Notes under the pieces: generated by a model | The model's input: the letters and a program-made list of their open reading frames with translations, nothing else | Told to the model about the DNA's origin: nothing | Databases searched by the model: none | Shown here: positions 17,587-27,076 of the stretch, one piece after another | Numbering within the stretch: the first letter of the stretch is position 1 | Layout: each line of letters begins with the position of its first letter | Translations under genes and position numbers: made by a program | NCBI GenBank assembly: GCA_905234865.1 | Contig: CAJOJE010000002.1 | Coordinates: 122,716 to 186,715 of the forward strand | Direction of reading: 5' to 3' | DNA from: Candidatus Gastranaerophilales bacterium | Lineage (GTDB): Bacteria > Cyanobacteriota > Vampirovibrionia > Gastranaerophilales > Gastranaerophilaceae | Length of the DNA stretch: 64,000 nucleotides

Positions 17587-18803
17587 TGGCAACAAAAATA
17601 GATACAGTAATAATAGATTCCGAGCAAACCTCAAGAGAACTCATCGCAAACTACCTTTCTCAAGTGAGCGACATTAACATTTTGCAAAATTTTAATGATA
17701 TCTTGAGCGCACAAGACTACATAACGGAAAACCGTCCGTCTTTAATCATTGTGGATATAACGCAAAAGAGCGGCATTTCGCTTGAAATAATTACAAAACT
17801 CACAAGCACGATTAAAAACGTAAAAATTATAGTCCTTTCTTACGATATGGACTCAAATACCGTAATTAAGGCTCTTAGAGCGGGTGCCAGAGAATTTTTA
17901 ACAAAACCCTTAATTGAAAAAGATTTCATTGAAGCCGTCGAAAAAATGAAAGATTTAATTTCGGGAAATGTTGATGATACAACAAGATGTAAAGTAATTA
18001 CAACTTTTTCAAACAAGGGCGGAATCGGAAAAACCTCAATAGCTGTTAATCTTGCAATGGAAATTGCAAACATGACAAAAGAAAAAGTTGCTCTTGTCGA
18101 TCTTAACATGCAAATGGGCGATATTACGACATTTTTAAATATTGACCCCTCTTTTGACACTTCATACGTCATAAATAATTTAGACAGAATTGATGAAACC
18201 TTTCTTTTATCAACTTTGGAACAATACAACAAAACAAGCTTATATGTTCTTGCAGACCCGCCCGATATCGAACAGGCGGAAATCATTACGACGGAAGATA
18301 TTACGACGTTAATTAACGTTTTAAGAAACGTATTTTCATACATAGTAATTGACACAACTTCAAGTTTTGATTCAAAAACCATTACAGCTTTGGATAATTC
18401 TGATATAATATTACTTGTAAGTATAATAAACTTGCCTTCAATCAGAAATTGTCAAAGATGTTTTGACTTATTTAAAAAGTTGGGATATTCAAAAGACAAA
18501 ATCAAGCTGTTGATTAATCGTTATATGGAAGCGGATGATATCAAGGTTGAAGATGTTGAAGAAGTTTTAAACCATAAAGTTTTCTTCAAAATTCCAAACA
18601 ACTACTATACGATAATAAATTCAATAAATAAAGGTATACCGACTTGCGATTCCGCACCTAATTCCAATATAACAAAAGCGTTTAAGCAGCTTGCGGCAAT
18701 TATATCGGATAACTATTCGCTAAAAAATAAAGCTCAGCAAAATCAACGAGAAGAAGGCTTCAGTTTATTAAACCTTTTTAATAAAAATAAAGGAGATAAA
18801 TAG
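17586..18803 (+). CDS. tadZ: Tad pilus localisation ATPase TadZ/CpaE
   Basis: A 405-residue two-domain protein. Residues 1-125 form a response-regulator-like receiver domain in which the acceptor aspartate position (D57, LIIVDIT) and the conserved lysine (FLTKPL) are both retained, unlike many CpaE proteins. Residues 135-380 form a MinD/ParA-type ATPase with the deviant Walker A KGGIGKT and the DLNMQMGD switch. TadZ places the Tad machinery at the cell pole. Retention of the phospho-acceptor suggests that phosphorylation could matter, but this is inference. Confidence 0.92.
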   Translation: MATKIDTVIIDSEQTSRELIANYLSQVSDINILQNFNDILSAQDYITENRPSLIIVDITQKSGISLEIITKLTSTIKNVKIIVLSYDMDSNTVIKALRAGAREFLTKPLIEKDFIEAVEKMKDLISGNVDDTTRCKVITTFSNKGGIGKTSIAVNLAMEIANMTKEKVALVDLNMQMGDITTFLNIDPSFDTSYVINNLDRIDETFLLSTLEQYNKTSLYVLADPPDIEQAEIITTEDITTLINVLRNVFSYIVIDTTSSFDSKTITALDNSDIILLVSIINLPSIRNCQRCFDLFKKLGYSKDKIKLLINRYMEADDIKVEDVEEVLNHKVFFKIPNNYYTIINSINKGIPTCDSAPNSNITKAFKQLAAIISDNYSLKNKAQQNQREEGFSLLNLFNKNKGDK

Positions 18804-18805
18804 CC

Positions 18806-20356
18806 TTGTCTTTGAAGGACAGATTAAACGCCAACCATGGCGGAAACAAAAATCAAGCAGCAAACCAAACTTTTATGAACTATTCCGCATTACCGTTAAA
18901 TGACGAGCTTAGAAACTTAAAAGACGAATTACATGTGCTTTTAATCGAAAAAGTAAATACAACCCCGAACTGGTCTAATTTAAACGATACGGAACAAAAA
19001 ACGTTCATAAGACAATTCATTGATTTTCAAATTGCAAATAATTTCAGGCAGGTTCCGATTAATAAAACGGAAAAAGAACGTGTCATTAAAGAAATTATTC
19101 AAGATACAAAGGGTTTCGGACCTTTGGACCCCCTTCTTGACGATCCCAACATAAGTGATATTTTGGTAAACGGTGCAAAAAACGTTTATATAGAAAAAAA
19201 CGGTAAACTCTATAAAACATCGGTTACTTTTAAAGATAACGAGCATTTAAAAAATATTATAGAAAGAATTGTTTCAAAAGTCGGAAGAAGAATTGACGAA
19301 AAATCTCCGATGGTGGATGCAAGGCTTCAGGACGGCAGTCGTGTCAATGCTATTATTCCGCCTTTAGCGCTTGACGGGCCTTCTCTTTCAATAAGACGTT
19401 TTAAAAAAGATGCAGGAACAATAGAAGCCCTTTTAAAATGGGGTTCTATGAGTATTGAAATGGCAGAAGTTTTGCAAGCTGCCGTTAAAGCAAGATGTAA
19501 CATAGTAATATCGGGCGGAACGGGCGCAGGTAAAACAACGCTTTTAAATTCTCTTTCGGCTGCAATTCCTTCGGGAGAGCGAATTATCACGATTGAAGAT
19601 TCGGCAGAGTTAAACTTAAAACAAGAACATGTGGTAAGGCTTGAAACAAGACCGAAAAACATAGAAGGCGAAGGAGAAATCTCAACAAGAGATTTGGTTG
19701 CAAACTCGCTTCGTATGCGCCCCGATAGAATAGTAATCGGAGAATGCCGCGGCGCAGAAACTCTTGATATGCTTCAGGCAATGAACACGGGTCATGACGG
19801 CTCTCTTACGACTTTGCACGCAAATTCCCCGAGAGATGCAATGGCAAGACTTGAAACCATGGTTTTATATTCAGGAGTTGAATTGCCCTCAAAAAATATC
19901 AAACAGCAAATTGCATCGGCAATAAATATAATTATTCAAGCCTCAAGGCTCCAAGACGGTTCCAGAAAAGTAACAAGAGTATCCGAAATTACCGGCATGG
20001 AAGAAAATGTTATTGTTATGCAGGATATTTTTGTTTGGAAACAAACAGGGTTATCCGACGATATGGTTGTAGGATATCATACATCAACGGGTATTCGCCC
20101 CGAATTTTTAAAAAGAGTCGAACGCATGGGAATTGAAATCAACGGAAGATTTTTCGATTCCGCATACAAACATAATTATGTTGTTAAAACAGGCGCTATG
20201 GAAGGAGCCATGCAAAATAAAAGAACTCCTCAAATACAAATCAAACATCAGAATTTAGAACAATCAAACAACACAAGACAGGCTCTTGCAAACAGAAACG
20301 ATATTGACGCAAATATTTTAAGAAGGCTGCAAAGCAATGTTAGAAACGACGTTTAG
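18806..20356 (+). CDS. tadA: Tad pilus assembly ATPase TadA (CpaF)
   Basis: A 516-residue secretion ATPase that powers Flp pilus extension and retraction on the cytoplasmic side. It has the CpaF N-terminal region ending GFGPLDPLLDDPNISDILVNG, then Walker A GGTGAGKTT at about residues 237-245, an Asp box (ITIEDSAEL), Walker B (RIVIGECRG) and the His box (GSLTTLHANSPRDA). The start is TTG at 18806, supported by AAAGGAG 10-11 nt upstream and by the family N-terminus. It overlaps tadB by 20 nt. Confidence 0.95.
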   Translation: MSLKDRLNANHGGNKNQAANQTFMNYSALPLNDELRNLKDELHVLLIEKVNTTPNWSNLNDTEQKTFIRQFIDFQIANNFRQVPINKTEKERVIKEIIQDTKGFGPLDPLLDDPNISDILVNGAKNVYIEKNGKLYKTSVTFKDNEHLKNIIERIVSKVGRRIDEKSPMVDARLQDGSRVNAIIPPLALDGPSLSIRRFKKDAGTIEALLKWGSMSIEMAEVLQAAVKARCNIVISGGTGAGKTTLLNSLSAAIPSGERIITIEDSAELNLKQEHVVRLETRPKNIEGEGEISTRDLVANSLRMRPDRIVIGECRGAETLDMLQAMNTGHDGSLTTLHANSPRDAMARLETMVLYSGVELPSKNIKQQIASAINIIIQASRLQDGSRKVTRVSEITGMEENVIVMQDIFVWKQTGLSDDMVVGYHTSTGIRPEFLKRVERMGIEINGRFFDSAYKHNYVVKTGAMEGAMQNKRTPQIQIKHQNLEQSNNTRQALANRNDIDANILRRLQSNVRNDV

Positions 20357-21314
20357 CAAAATATCTTTATGCTTATTCGCAGGCGTCGGCACATTTTTTT
20401 GTGTTTTAAATCTTTTAACATACATACACATTGATGAAAGAGAAATCGTAAGAAGGCTTCGTGCGGTTAAAAGCAATGAAACCGGTCAGGAAGCTCCAAA
20501 AATCGGAAATAACTTCGCAATTTCAAGAGATGTATTTCAGTTTAGAATTTTCTCGAGAATTTTTAAAAATATTAAAATTGCAGACCGAATAAAACTTCTT
20601 TTGGAACAGGCGGATTTAAACCTTCAAGTTGATACTTTTGTTATTATGAGCATTGCAATAGGTGTGCCGCCGCTTATTATAGCTCTTTTATCACTTCCCG
20701 CCATTGCGGTTTTATCACCCGTTATGATGAGTTTGCCTCTTATATTTGTAAATTTCAGAATTAAAAAAAGAAATACCCTTTTTACGCAGCAATTGCCCGA
20801 TGCTCTTGATTTATTAGGGAATGCGCTTCGTGCGGGACACTCTTTATTTAGTGCTTTCGGGGTTATTGTCAACGAAATGCCCGATCCTATTTCAAAAGTT
20901 TTTAAAATTATGACCGATGAAATAGCTTTGGGAATTGACGTAAAAGATGCAATGAAATCTTTGCAGGCGGCAGTTCCGAATTCAATTGATTTAAGATTTT
21001 TTACAACCGTTGTTATTTTGCAAAGAGAAATCGGCGGAAACCTTATAAAACTTCTTGAAATCCTATCCGCAACAATAAGGGAAAGGTTTAAAATGATAGG
21101 ACATCTTAAATCTCAAACAATGCAGGCGAAATTATCGGGCATAATAGTTTCCGTTATTCCGCCCATTATTTCGATTATATTGTTTATTATGGCGCCTGAT
21201 TATATGGATTACCTTATTAATCATATATACGGAAAAATTGCGCTCGGCGTTTCAATTGTTCTTATGATTGTAGGATACATCGTTATACATAAAATTACGG
21301 ATATTGATATATGA
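20337..21314 (+). CDS. tadB: Tad pilus inner-membrane protein TadB
   Basis: A 325-residue T2SSF-domain protein. There is one N-terminal helix, a pair of helices near residues 98-150, the cytoplasmic GspF domain with QLPDALDLLGNALRAGHSLFSAF, and two C-terminal helices. TadB and TadC form the inner-membrane platform on which TadA acts. The gene starts inside the last codons of tadA and its stop overlaps the tadC start. Confidence 0.93.
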   Translation: MLETTFSKISLCLFAGVGTFFCVLNLLTYIHIDEREIVRRLRAVKSNETGQEAPKIGNNFAISRDVFQFRIFSRIFKNIKIADRIKLLLEQADLNLQVDTFVIMSIAIGVPPLIIALLSLPAIAVLSPVMMSLPLIFVNFRIKKRNTLFTQQLPDALDLLGNALRAGHSLFSAFGVIVNEMPDPISKVFKIMTDEIALGIDVKDAMKSLQAAVPNSIDLRFFTTVVILQREIGGNLIKLLEILSATIRERFKMIGHLKSQTMQAKLSGIIVSVIPPIISIILFIMAPDYMDYLINHIYGKIALGVSIVLMIVGYIVIHKITDIDI

Positions 21315-22270
21315 TAATGAATGTTTACGTTACAAAGGCAATAATTCTACTTATTATGTCACTGATGAGCGGACTGCTTGTCTACATTCTTTTGAGCAGA
21401 GATACAAATTATATCTTGGAAAGACTGAAAAAAGGTCGTGCCATTGCCCAAAAAAGAGGATTTTGGGATGATTTGCTCGAAGTTATTAAGCCTTTTACGG
21501 AAGCCAATCTTAATTATAAAAACGGATATGAAAGAAATAAAACCAAAAGAATGCTCATAAGACTCGGTATGAGCGCAACGGATGCGGACGTTATGAACTT
21601 TGAAAACAAAAGAACTTTGCATTTCATTCTTGCGGGCGTTTGCGGTTTTGTCTTTTTTCTTTTCTTAATTCCTTCAATAAATAATTCCGTTTACAACGTC
21701 ATTTTAGTCGGATTTATCTCTATTACGCTGCCTTCTACGGTTGCATACAAAATGCCCGCATGGAAACTTATAAAAAAAATAAAAAGAAAAGAAAAAGCGT
21801 TTGAAAAATTTTTTGCGGACGCAATCGACCTTCTTTGCGTGTGCGTGGAAGCGGGTTTAAGTATTGACAGTGCAATTGAGAGAGTAGGCAGAGAATTTAC
21901 AAACTTTTCAAAGGAAGTCGGAAGCGAATTTAACAGAATTGCAAAAGACATTTTATCGGGCGTTTCAAAACAAGACGCTCTGAAAGGACTTGCCGAAAGA
22001 GTCGAAAACAAAGATATTCAATCTTTCGTGGCGATTATTATTCAAGCCGATAAAATGGGCGCTTCTATTTCAAGCTCATTATCCGTTTGTGCGGATTCGC
22101 TCAGAACAAAAAGAAAACAAAGGCTTGAAGCGCTTGTGTCCGCTGCAAGTACAAAAATGACCATTCCGCTTGTTTTATGCCTTTTACCCGCCACTTTTGC
22201 GGTAATATTGGCTCCTGCCATAATTCAGGTTATAGAAAATCTCGGTAAGTTAAATGCTTTCAGTCCATAA
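21311..22270 (+). CDS. tadC: Tad pilus inner-membrane protein TadC
   Basis: A 319-residue second T2SSF-domain platform protein. The GspF motif AIDLLCVCVEAGLSIDSAIERVG near residue 173 and the C-terminal helix pair MTIPLVLCLLPATFAVIL identify TadC. Its ATG overlaps the tadB stop (ATGA) and its own 3' end overlaps ribD by 17 nt, so a riboflavin gene is fused into the same translational chain. Confidence 0.93.
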   Translation: MIMNVYVTKAIILLIMSLMSGLLVYILLSRDTNYILERLKKGRAIAQKRGFWDDLLEVIKPFTEANLNYKNGYERNKTKRMLIRLGMSATDADVMNFENKRTLHFILAGVCGFVFFLFLIPSINNSVYNVILVGFISITLPSTVAYKMPAWKLIKKIKRKEKAFEKFFADAIDLLCVCVEAGLSIDSAIERVGREFTNFSKEVGSEFNRIAKDILSGVSKQDALKGLAERVENKDIQSFVAIIIQADKMGASISSSLSVCADSLRTKRKQRLEALVSAASTKMTIPLVLCLLPATFAVILAPAIIQVIENLGKLNAFSP

Positions 22271-23297
22271 AAAATACATAAAAGAATGTTTTAAACTCGC
22301 ACAAAAAAGCGGATTAGACGTTTTACCGAACCCAAAAACAGGGTGTATCATAGTTAAAGACGGAAAAATAATTTCAAAAGGGTACCACGAAATATACGGC
22401 GGATACCATGCGGAAAGAAACGCTCTTTTAAATCTTTCAACCGAAGAAGCCGAAGGAGCGGATTTATACGTTAATCTTGAACCATGCTCGCATTTTGGGA
22501 AAACTCCCCCCTGCACCGATATAATAATTGAAAAAAAAATTAAAAGAGTTTTTTTCTCAAATTTTGATACAAACCCGAAAGTAAACGGCGCAAATATTTT
22601 AAAAGAAGCAGGAATTGAAACTACGGGCGGTATTTTAGAAAAAGAAGGCAGAGAGTTAAATAAAGTATTTTTCAAAAATATCGAAAAGAAACTTCCTTAT
22701 GTCATGTTAAAAATCGCAACCACGCTTGATTCTAAAATTGCAACCCAAAACGGCAAGTCAAAATGGATAACGTCAGATAAATCAAGATTAAAAGTTATGG
22801 AATTAAGAAGCTCGTATCAGGCAATAATGACAGGTTCCAACACCGTTTTAACCGATAATCCCCTTTTAACTTCAAGAATAAAAAACGGAAGAAACCCGAT
22901 TAGAATAATTATGGATAAAAAGGGAGTTTTAAAGGGAAATGAAAACGTTTTTAACGATGACGGGACAAAAGTAATCGTTATTAATAATTCAAACGGCAAG
23001 TATCCTTCTTTTGTTGAAAAAGTTCCTTTTGAAAATTTTGATACTTTAATGAAAATTCTTTTTGAAAAGGGAATTTGTTCAATTATGGCAGAATCGGGAC
23101 AAGGGTTAAATTCCGCCTTAATTCAAGCAGGCATCGTCGATGAAATTAACCACTTTGTCGCACCTAAAATTTTTGGTAACGGCTTGGATTTTGTTTCAAA
23201 TTTAGGCATTTTTGAAATTAAAGATTGCAAAAAAGCAAAAGATATAAAAATTAAACGCTGCGGCGAAGATATACTTTTAAATTACAAATTAGAATAA
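22254..23297 (+). CDS. ribD: Riboflavin biosynthesis deaminase/reductase RibD
   Basis: This bifunctional 347-residue enzyme carries out two early riboflavin steps: pyrimidine deamination, then ribosyl side-chain reduction. The N-terminal deaminase has the zinc motifs YHAERNALL and EPCSHFGKTPPC. The reductase domain starts near residue 143 with PYVMLKIATTLDSKIA and includes the NADPH-binding TGSNTVLTDNPLLTSR. No other rib gene is nearby and no FMN riboswitch can be seen, because the start lies inside tadC. It may depend on Tad operon transcription or on an internal promoter. Confidence 0.93.
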   Translation: MLSVHKKYIKECFKLAQKSGLDVLPNPKTGCIIVKDGKIISKGYHEIYGGYHAERNALLNLSTEEAEGADLYVNLEPCSHFGKTPPCTDIIIEKKIKRVFFSNFDTNPKVNGANILKEAGIETTGGILEKEGRELNKVFFKNIEKKLPYVMLKIATTLDSKIATQNGKSKWITSDKSRLKVMELRSSYQAIMTGSNTVLTDNPLLTSRIKNGRNPIRIIMDKKGVLKGNENVFNDDGTKVIVINNSNGKYPSFVEKVPFENFDTLMKILFEKGICSIMAESGQGLNSALIQAGIVDEINHFVAPKIFGNGLDFVSNLGIFEIKDCKKAKDIKIKRCGEDILLNYKLE

Positions 23298-23320
23298 AAA
23301 TTCCCGAAAAGGGTAATTTT
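23297..23320 (+). terminator. Weak hairpin after ribD
   Basis: An imperfect hairpin (left arm 23297-23305, right arm 23311-23320, one bulged T) ending in four T. It separates ribD from the next gene, which has its own promoter. Confidence 0.4.
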
Positions 23321-23350
23321 ATCTCTCTTAAAAACAGATAAAATTATTCT

Positions 23351-24796
23351 ATGGATAATTTGTTTAAAAACTCTCAAAATAAAATAGAATGTCAAAAAAA
23401 CGGAATTTGTTCCAAAAACCCCGTTTTGAACTCGCTTGAAGCATTAATCATAAACGAGGTAAGACAGATTGCTTTTTATTCCGTTAAATTAAAGGAATTT
23501 AATTTTATAAATAAAATTATTATGGAAAAAGGCATAAAAGCCCTTACCGTAAGCGTTTCCGATATAGATTTCAACAAAAGCGCTTTTTTGGAATTTTATA
23601 ATTCAATTAAAAATACAAAAGAAGAAATCGAAAATTTTTATACAAAAAAAATCAAGGAAAATAACCTTCCTCTTGAATTTATTGCACCCGTATTTTCGGA
23701 CAATAAAGAAGAAAAAAGCTTATCGTCCTTAATTCAAAAAGGCGAAAAAATAATAAAACAATTTTATCAATCAACCCAAATTACAAAATCCCGTTTAATT
23801 AATTTAATAATATCTATTTCAAAATCAGCTTCAAAAACTTTAATTGAGCTTTCAAAATATAAAGAAGCCGACACAAATTATTATTTTGAAATTTTAAGAC
23901 TGTTCTCCCTTACAAATTTTTTGGGAACAAGGGAAGAAAAATTAAAAAGAAGAATCTTGGAATTTTCAAAAATAGGATACAAGTTAAAACAAGAATTAAA
24001 CGAAGAATATATAAAAGTTTACGGAAAAATAAAAAATAACGTTTCAATTAAAACTTCAATCAAAAAAGGTAATTCAATTTTGGTATCGGGGCCCGATATT
24101 GATGAATTATTCAAATTACTTCTTAAAACAAAAAACGAAAACATAAACGTGTATATAACTCCTATTTTAATTAAAGCGTTTATTTATCCCGCATTTGACC
24201 AATTTGAAAATTTTTGCGGTGTATTTGGAAAAAACGATATCGTATATGATTTTTCAAAATTCAAAGGCTCTATTTATTTAACGTCGAACTTCTCAAATGA
24301 AATTAATTCTTCATACAGAGGCTCTATCTACACGACAAAAACAATCTATCCCGCCTCTTGCGTAAAAATTACGGAAGAAAACCTTGAATTATTGATTGAA
24401 AAAGCCAAAAATACGGAAGGTTTTGATTTTGAAGAAAATAATTCAACCTTACAAATTGAAAATACGTTTGATAAAACCATAAACCCCAATGAAAAAATAC
24501 TTATCGTATACGGCTTTTTGGACGATAAAATAAAAGAAAAGTTTAAAGGTTACAATATAATAAATTTTTACATACCGAATGATACAACTTATTTTTATGA
24601 AGCAATTGAATTTTATAAAGATAATAAAAACATAGAACTTTATTTTGCAAATTCAACCTCAACAACGCTTTTTGTTTTGTCTACGATTTTAGATAAAAAT
24701 TTTGCGGCAATTTATTTTGAACCTGTTGAAAATACGGGAATTAACCCGCATTGTATAGAAACATTAAAAAAAGATTTTAAAATAAATATTGTTTAG
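23351..24796 (+). CDS. Hybrid cluster protein (Hcp)-like protein lacking the cluster ligands
   Basis: A 481-residue protein with no annotation-grade motif, but its order of conserved blocks follows hydroxylamine reductase/Hcp. C14 and C20 (ECQKNGICSKNP) align with the last two cysteines of the Hcp N-terminal Fe-S motif; the first two are absent. KGNSILVSGPDIDELFKLLL (239-258) aligns with Hcp KGxxILVSGHDLxxLxxLL, then INVYITPI (265-272) with INVYTHGE, and GSIYLTSNF (306-314) with GPILMTTNC. The ligand histidine is therefore P248, the glutamate I272 and the cysteine F314, and the later cysteine blocks are missing. It is shorter than Hcp (about 550). The predicted mRNA is leaderless: TAAAAT lies 6 nt before ATG. 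A non-catalytic or new role is inference. Confidence 0.6.
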   Translation: MDNLFKNSQNKIECQKNGICSKNPVLNSLEALIINEVRQIAFYSVKLKEFNFINKIIMEKGIKALTVSVSDIDFNKSAFLEFYNSIKNTKEEIENFYTKKIKENNLPLEFIAPVFSDNKEEKSLSSLIQKGEKIIKQFYQSTQITKSRLINLIISISKSASKTLIELSKYKEADTNYYFEILRLFSLTNFLGTREEKLKRRILEFSKIGYKLKQELNEEYIKVYGKIKNNVSIKTSIKKGNSILVSGPDIDELFKLLLKTKNENINVYITPILIKAFIYPAFDQFENFCGVFGKNDIVYDFSKFKGSIYLTSNFSNEINSSYRGSIYTTKTIYPASCVKITEENLELLIEKAKNTEGFDFEENNSTLQIENTFDKTINPNEKILIVYGFLDDKIKEKFKGYNIINFYIPNDTTYFYEAIEFYKDNKNIELYFANSTSTTLFVLSTILDKNFAAIYFEPVENTGINPHCIETLKKDFKINIV

Positions 24797-24916
24797 TACT
24801 CTTTATTGTTAAAATTTCAAATTTTACCTTGAATTTATTTAATTTCTTGTTTCTTTATCACTTTTAAGTTAAAATTTTAATGAAATACAGAAGTGGAAAA
24901 CAAGAAAGAAGAAAAA

Positions 24917-27076
24917 ATGGAAAACACACCTACAACGCACAAATTTGAAATTGAAATCGGCGGAAAACTTGTTACCGTTGAAACGGGAAAATATGCAAAA
25001 CAAGCAACAAGCTCCGTTACGGTTAAATGTGAAGATACAATGCTTTTTATTCACGCCGTCGTAAGTAAAGAGCCCAGAGTCGGAATTGACTTTTTCCCTC
25101 TCTTAATTGATTATGAAGAAAGAATGTCCTCAATCGGAAAAATCCCCGGAGGATATACAAGAACGGAAGGCAAAGCAAGCGAAAAAGCTATTCTTGTTTC
25201 CCGTTTAATAGACCGCCCCATTCGTCCTTTATGGCCGAAAGGATACAGAAATGATGTTCAAATTGTTTCTCAATTATTTTCGTATGACCAAAAAAATCAA
25301 CCCGACGTTTTGTCGATTTTGGGCGCATCAAGCGCATTAATGCTATCGGGCGCACCTTTTGAAGGACCTGTCGGCGCAATCAGAGTAGGCAGAATTGACG
25401 GAAAAATGATTGCAAACCCGACACATCAAGAAGTTCTTCAATCCGATATGGATATTGTAATTGCAGGAACAATGGATTCCGTTATTATGGTTGAAGCAGG
25501 ATGTAAATTCGTAACGGAAGACGACATTATGGCTGCGGTTGAATTTGCACAAGTTGAAATTAAAAAACAATGCGAAGCTCAAATTCAATTTGCAAAAGAA
25601 TGCGGTGTTGAAAAAGAAAATTTTGTCAACCCTTATGATACCTCGGAAATTGCGCAAATAATTAAAGAAACGTCTTATAACGACATAGTTGACGCTTATC
25701 ACAACTTTGACAGAGAATATCGTCAAAATAAACTTGAAGAAACAAAAAAACTCGTTAAAGAAAAAATCGAAGCTCTCCCTGAAGATCACCCGATTAAAAC
25801 AATGATTGAAGAAACGGGAATTGATTTTGTTGCGGAAGAATTCAAAGCATTAGAAAAGAAAATAATGCGTGCAATGATTAAAAACGAGGGCGTTAGAGCA
25901 GACGGAAGAAAAGTAACGGATGTCCGCCCCATTTGGTGTGAAGTAGGGGTTATCCCGAGAGCCCATGGTTCAGCTGTATTCACAAGAGGTCAAACTCAAA
26001 TTTTATCATGCGCAACTCTTGCAGGTCCCAATATGGCTCAAGAATTGGACGGCGTTGACCCTCTTACTACAAAACGTTATATGCACAAATACATCTTCCC
26101 CGGTTTTTCGGTAGGCGAAGTTAAAGCTTTAAGAGGCCCCGGGCGTCGTGAAGTGGGTCATGGAAATTTGGCAGAACGTGCTAATGTTCCCGCACTTCCC
26201 GATGAAAAAGAATTTCCTTACGCAATAAGAGTAACATCCGATGTTTTGGAATCAAACGGTTCAACTTCAATGGGCTCAACTTGCGCAAGCTCGATGGCTT
26301 TAATGGATGCAGGCGTTCCCGTTAAATGCATGATTGGCGGAGTTGCAATGGGTCTCATTAAAGAAGAAGATACAGACATTGTCTTAACCGACATTCAAGG
26401 TATTGAAGATTTCTTGGGTGATATGGACTTTAAAGTTACGGGTAATGACTATGGCATAACCGCACTCCAAATGGATATGAAAATTAAAGGCATATCCAAC
26501 GAAACCCTAAGACGTGCTTTATATCAAGCTCGTGACGGCAGACTTCATATCATGGGTAAAATGAGAGAAGCTATTCAAGAACCGAGAAAAGATTTGTCAC
26601 CGTTTGCACCGAGATTATACTCAATGCAAATTCCCGTTGATGATATAGGAACGGTAATCGGACCCGGAGGAAAAATGATAAGAAGCATAATTGACGCTTC
26701 GGGTGCCGAAATTGATATCAAAGACGACGGTACGGTAACTATTACTTCAAACGATAAAGAAGGCGCCGATATTGCAATTGCAAAAATCAAAGAACTTACG
26801 TTTAAAGCGGAAGTCGGCATGGTATTAAAGGGTAAAGTCGTAAGAATTATTCCGATTGGCGCTTTTGTCGAATTGGCTCCCGGAAAAGACGGTATGGTTC
26901 ATATTTCACAAGTTTGCAACGAAAGAATTGAGTCAATTGAACCGCATCTTTCTATCGGACAGGAAGTTATTGTCAAAGTCGTCAAAATTGATGACAAAGG
27001 CAGAGTAAATCTAACAATTAAAGGAGTTTCGGAAGATGAAAAAGGGGCTTTTGGGCAAAATCTTGTCGGCGTGTAG
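24917..27076 (+). CDS. pnp: Polyribonucleotide nucleotidyltransferase (PNPase)
   Basis: A 719-residue phosphorolytic 3'-5' exoribonuclease of the RNA degradosome. Two RNase PH-like domains are visible (RPIRPLWPKGYRND in the first; GPGRREVGHGNLAERA and SNGSTSMGSTCASSMALMDA in the second), then a KH domain (DIGTVIGPGGKMIRSI) and an S1 domain (GMVLKGKVVRIIPIGAFVEL). I start it at ATG 24917 because a GAAAGAAG Shine-Dalgarno precedes it; a GTG eight codons upstream also opens the frame. The 3' end overlaps the following lipoprotein gene by 41 nt. Confidence 0.96.
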   Translation: MENTPTTHKFEIEIGGKLVTVETGKYAKQATSSVTVKCEDTMLFIHAVVSKEPRVGIDFFPLLIDYEERMSSIGKIPGGYTRTEGKASEKAILVSRLIDRPIRPLWPKGYRNDVQIVSQLFSYDQKNQPDVLSILGASSALMLSGAPFEGPVGAIRVGRIDGKMIANPTHQEVLQSDMDIVIAGTMDSVIMVEAGCKFVTEDDIMAAVEFAQVEIKKQCEAQIQFAKECGVEKENFVNPYDTSEIAQIIKETSYNDIVDAYHNFDREYRQNKLEETKKLVKEKIEALPEDHPIKTMIEETGIDFVAEEFKALEKKIMRAMIKNEGVRADGRKVTDVRPIWCEVGVIPRAHGSAVFTRGQTQILSCATLAGPNMAQELDGVDPLTTKRYMHKYIFPGFSVGEVKALRGPGRREVGHGNLAERANVPALPDEKEFPYAIRVTSDVLESNGSTSMGSTCASSMALMDAGVPVKCMIGGVAMGLIKEEDTDIVLTDIQGIEDFLGDMDFKVTGNDYGITALQMDMKIKGISNETLRRALYQARDGRLHIMGKMREAIQEPRKDLSPFAPRLYSMQIPVDDIGTVIGPGGKMIRSIIDASGAEIDIKDDGTVTITSNDKEGADIAIAKIKELTFKAEVGMVLKGKVVRIIPIGAFVELAPGKDGMVHISQVCNERIESIEPHLSIGQEVIVKVVKIDDKGRVNLTIKGVSEDEKGAFGQNLVGV

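Noticed and set aside
22200..22260. FMN riboswitch before ribD
   Set aside because: The region is tadC coding sequence and none of the conserved RFN elements is seen.
24893..24916. GTG as the pnp start
   Set aside because: The ATG at 24917 has the better Shine-Dalgarno and matches the family N-terminus; the upstream eight codons are low-complexity Lys/Glu.
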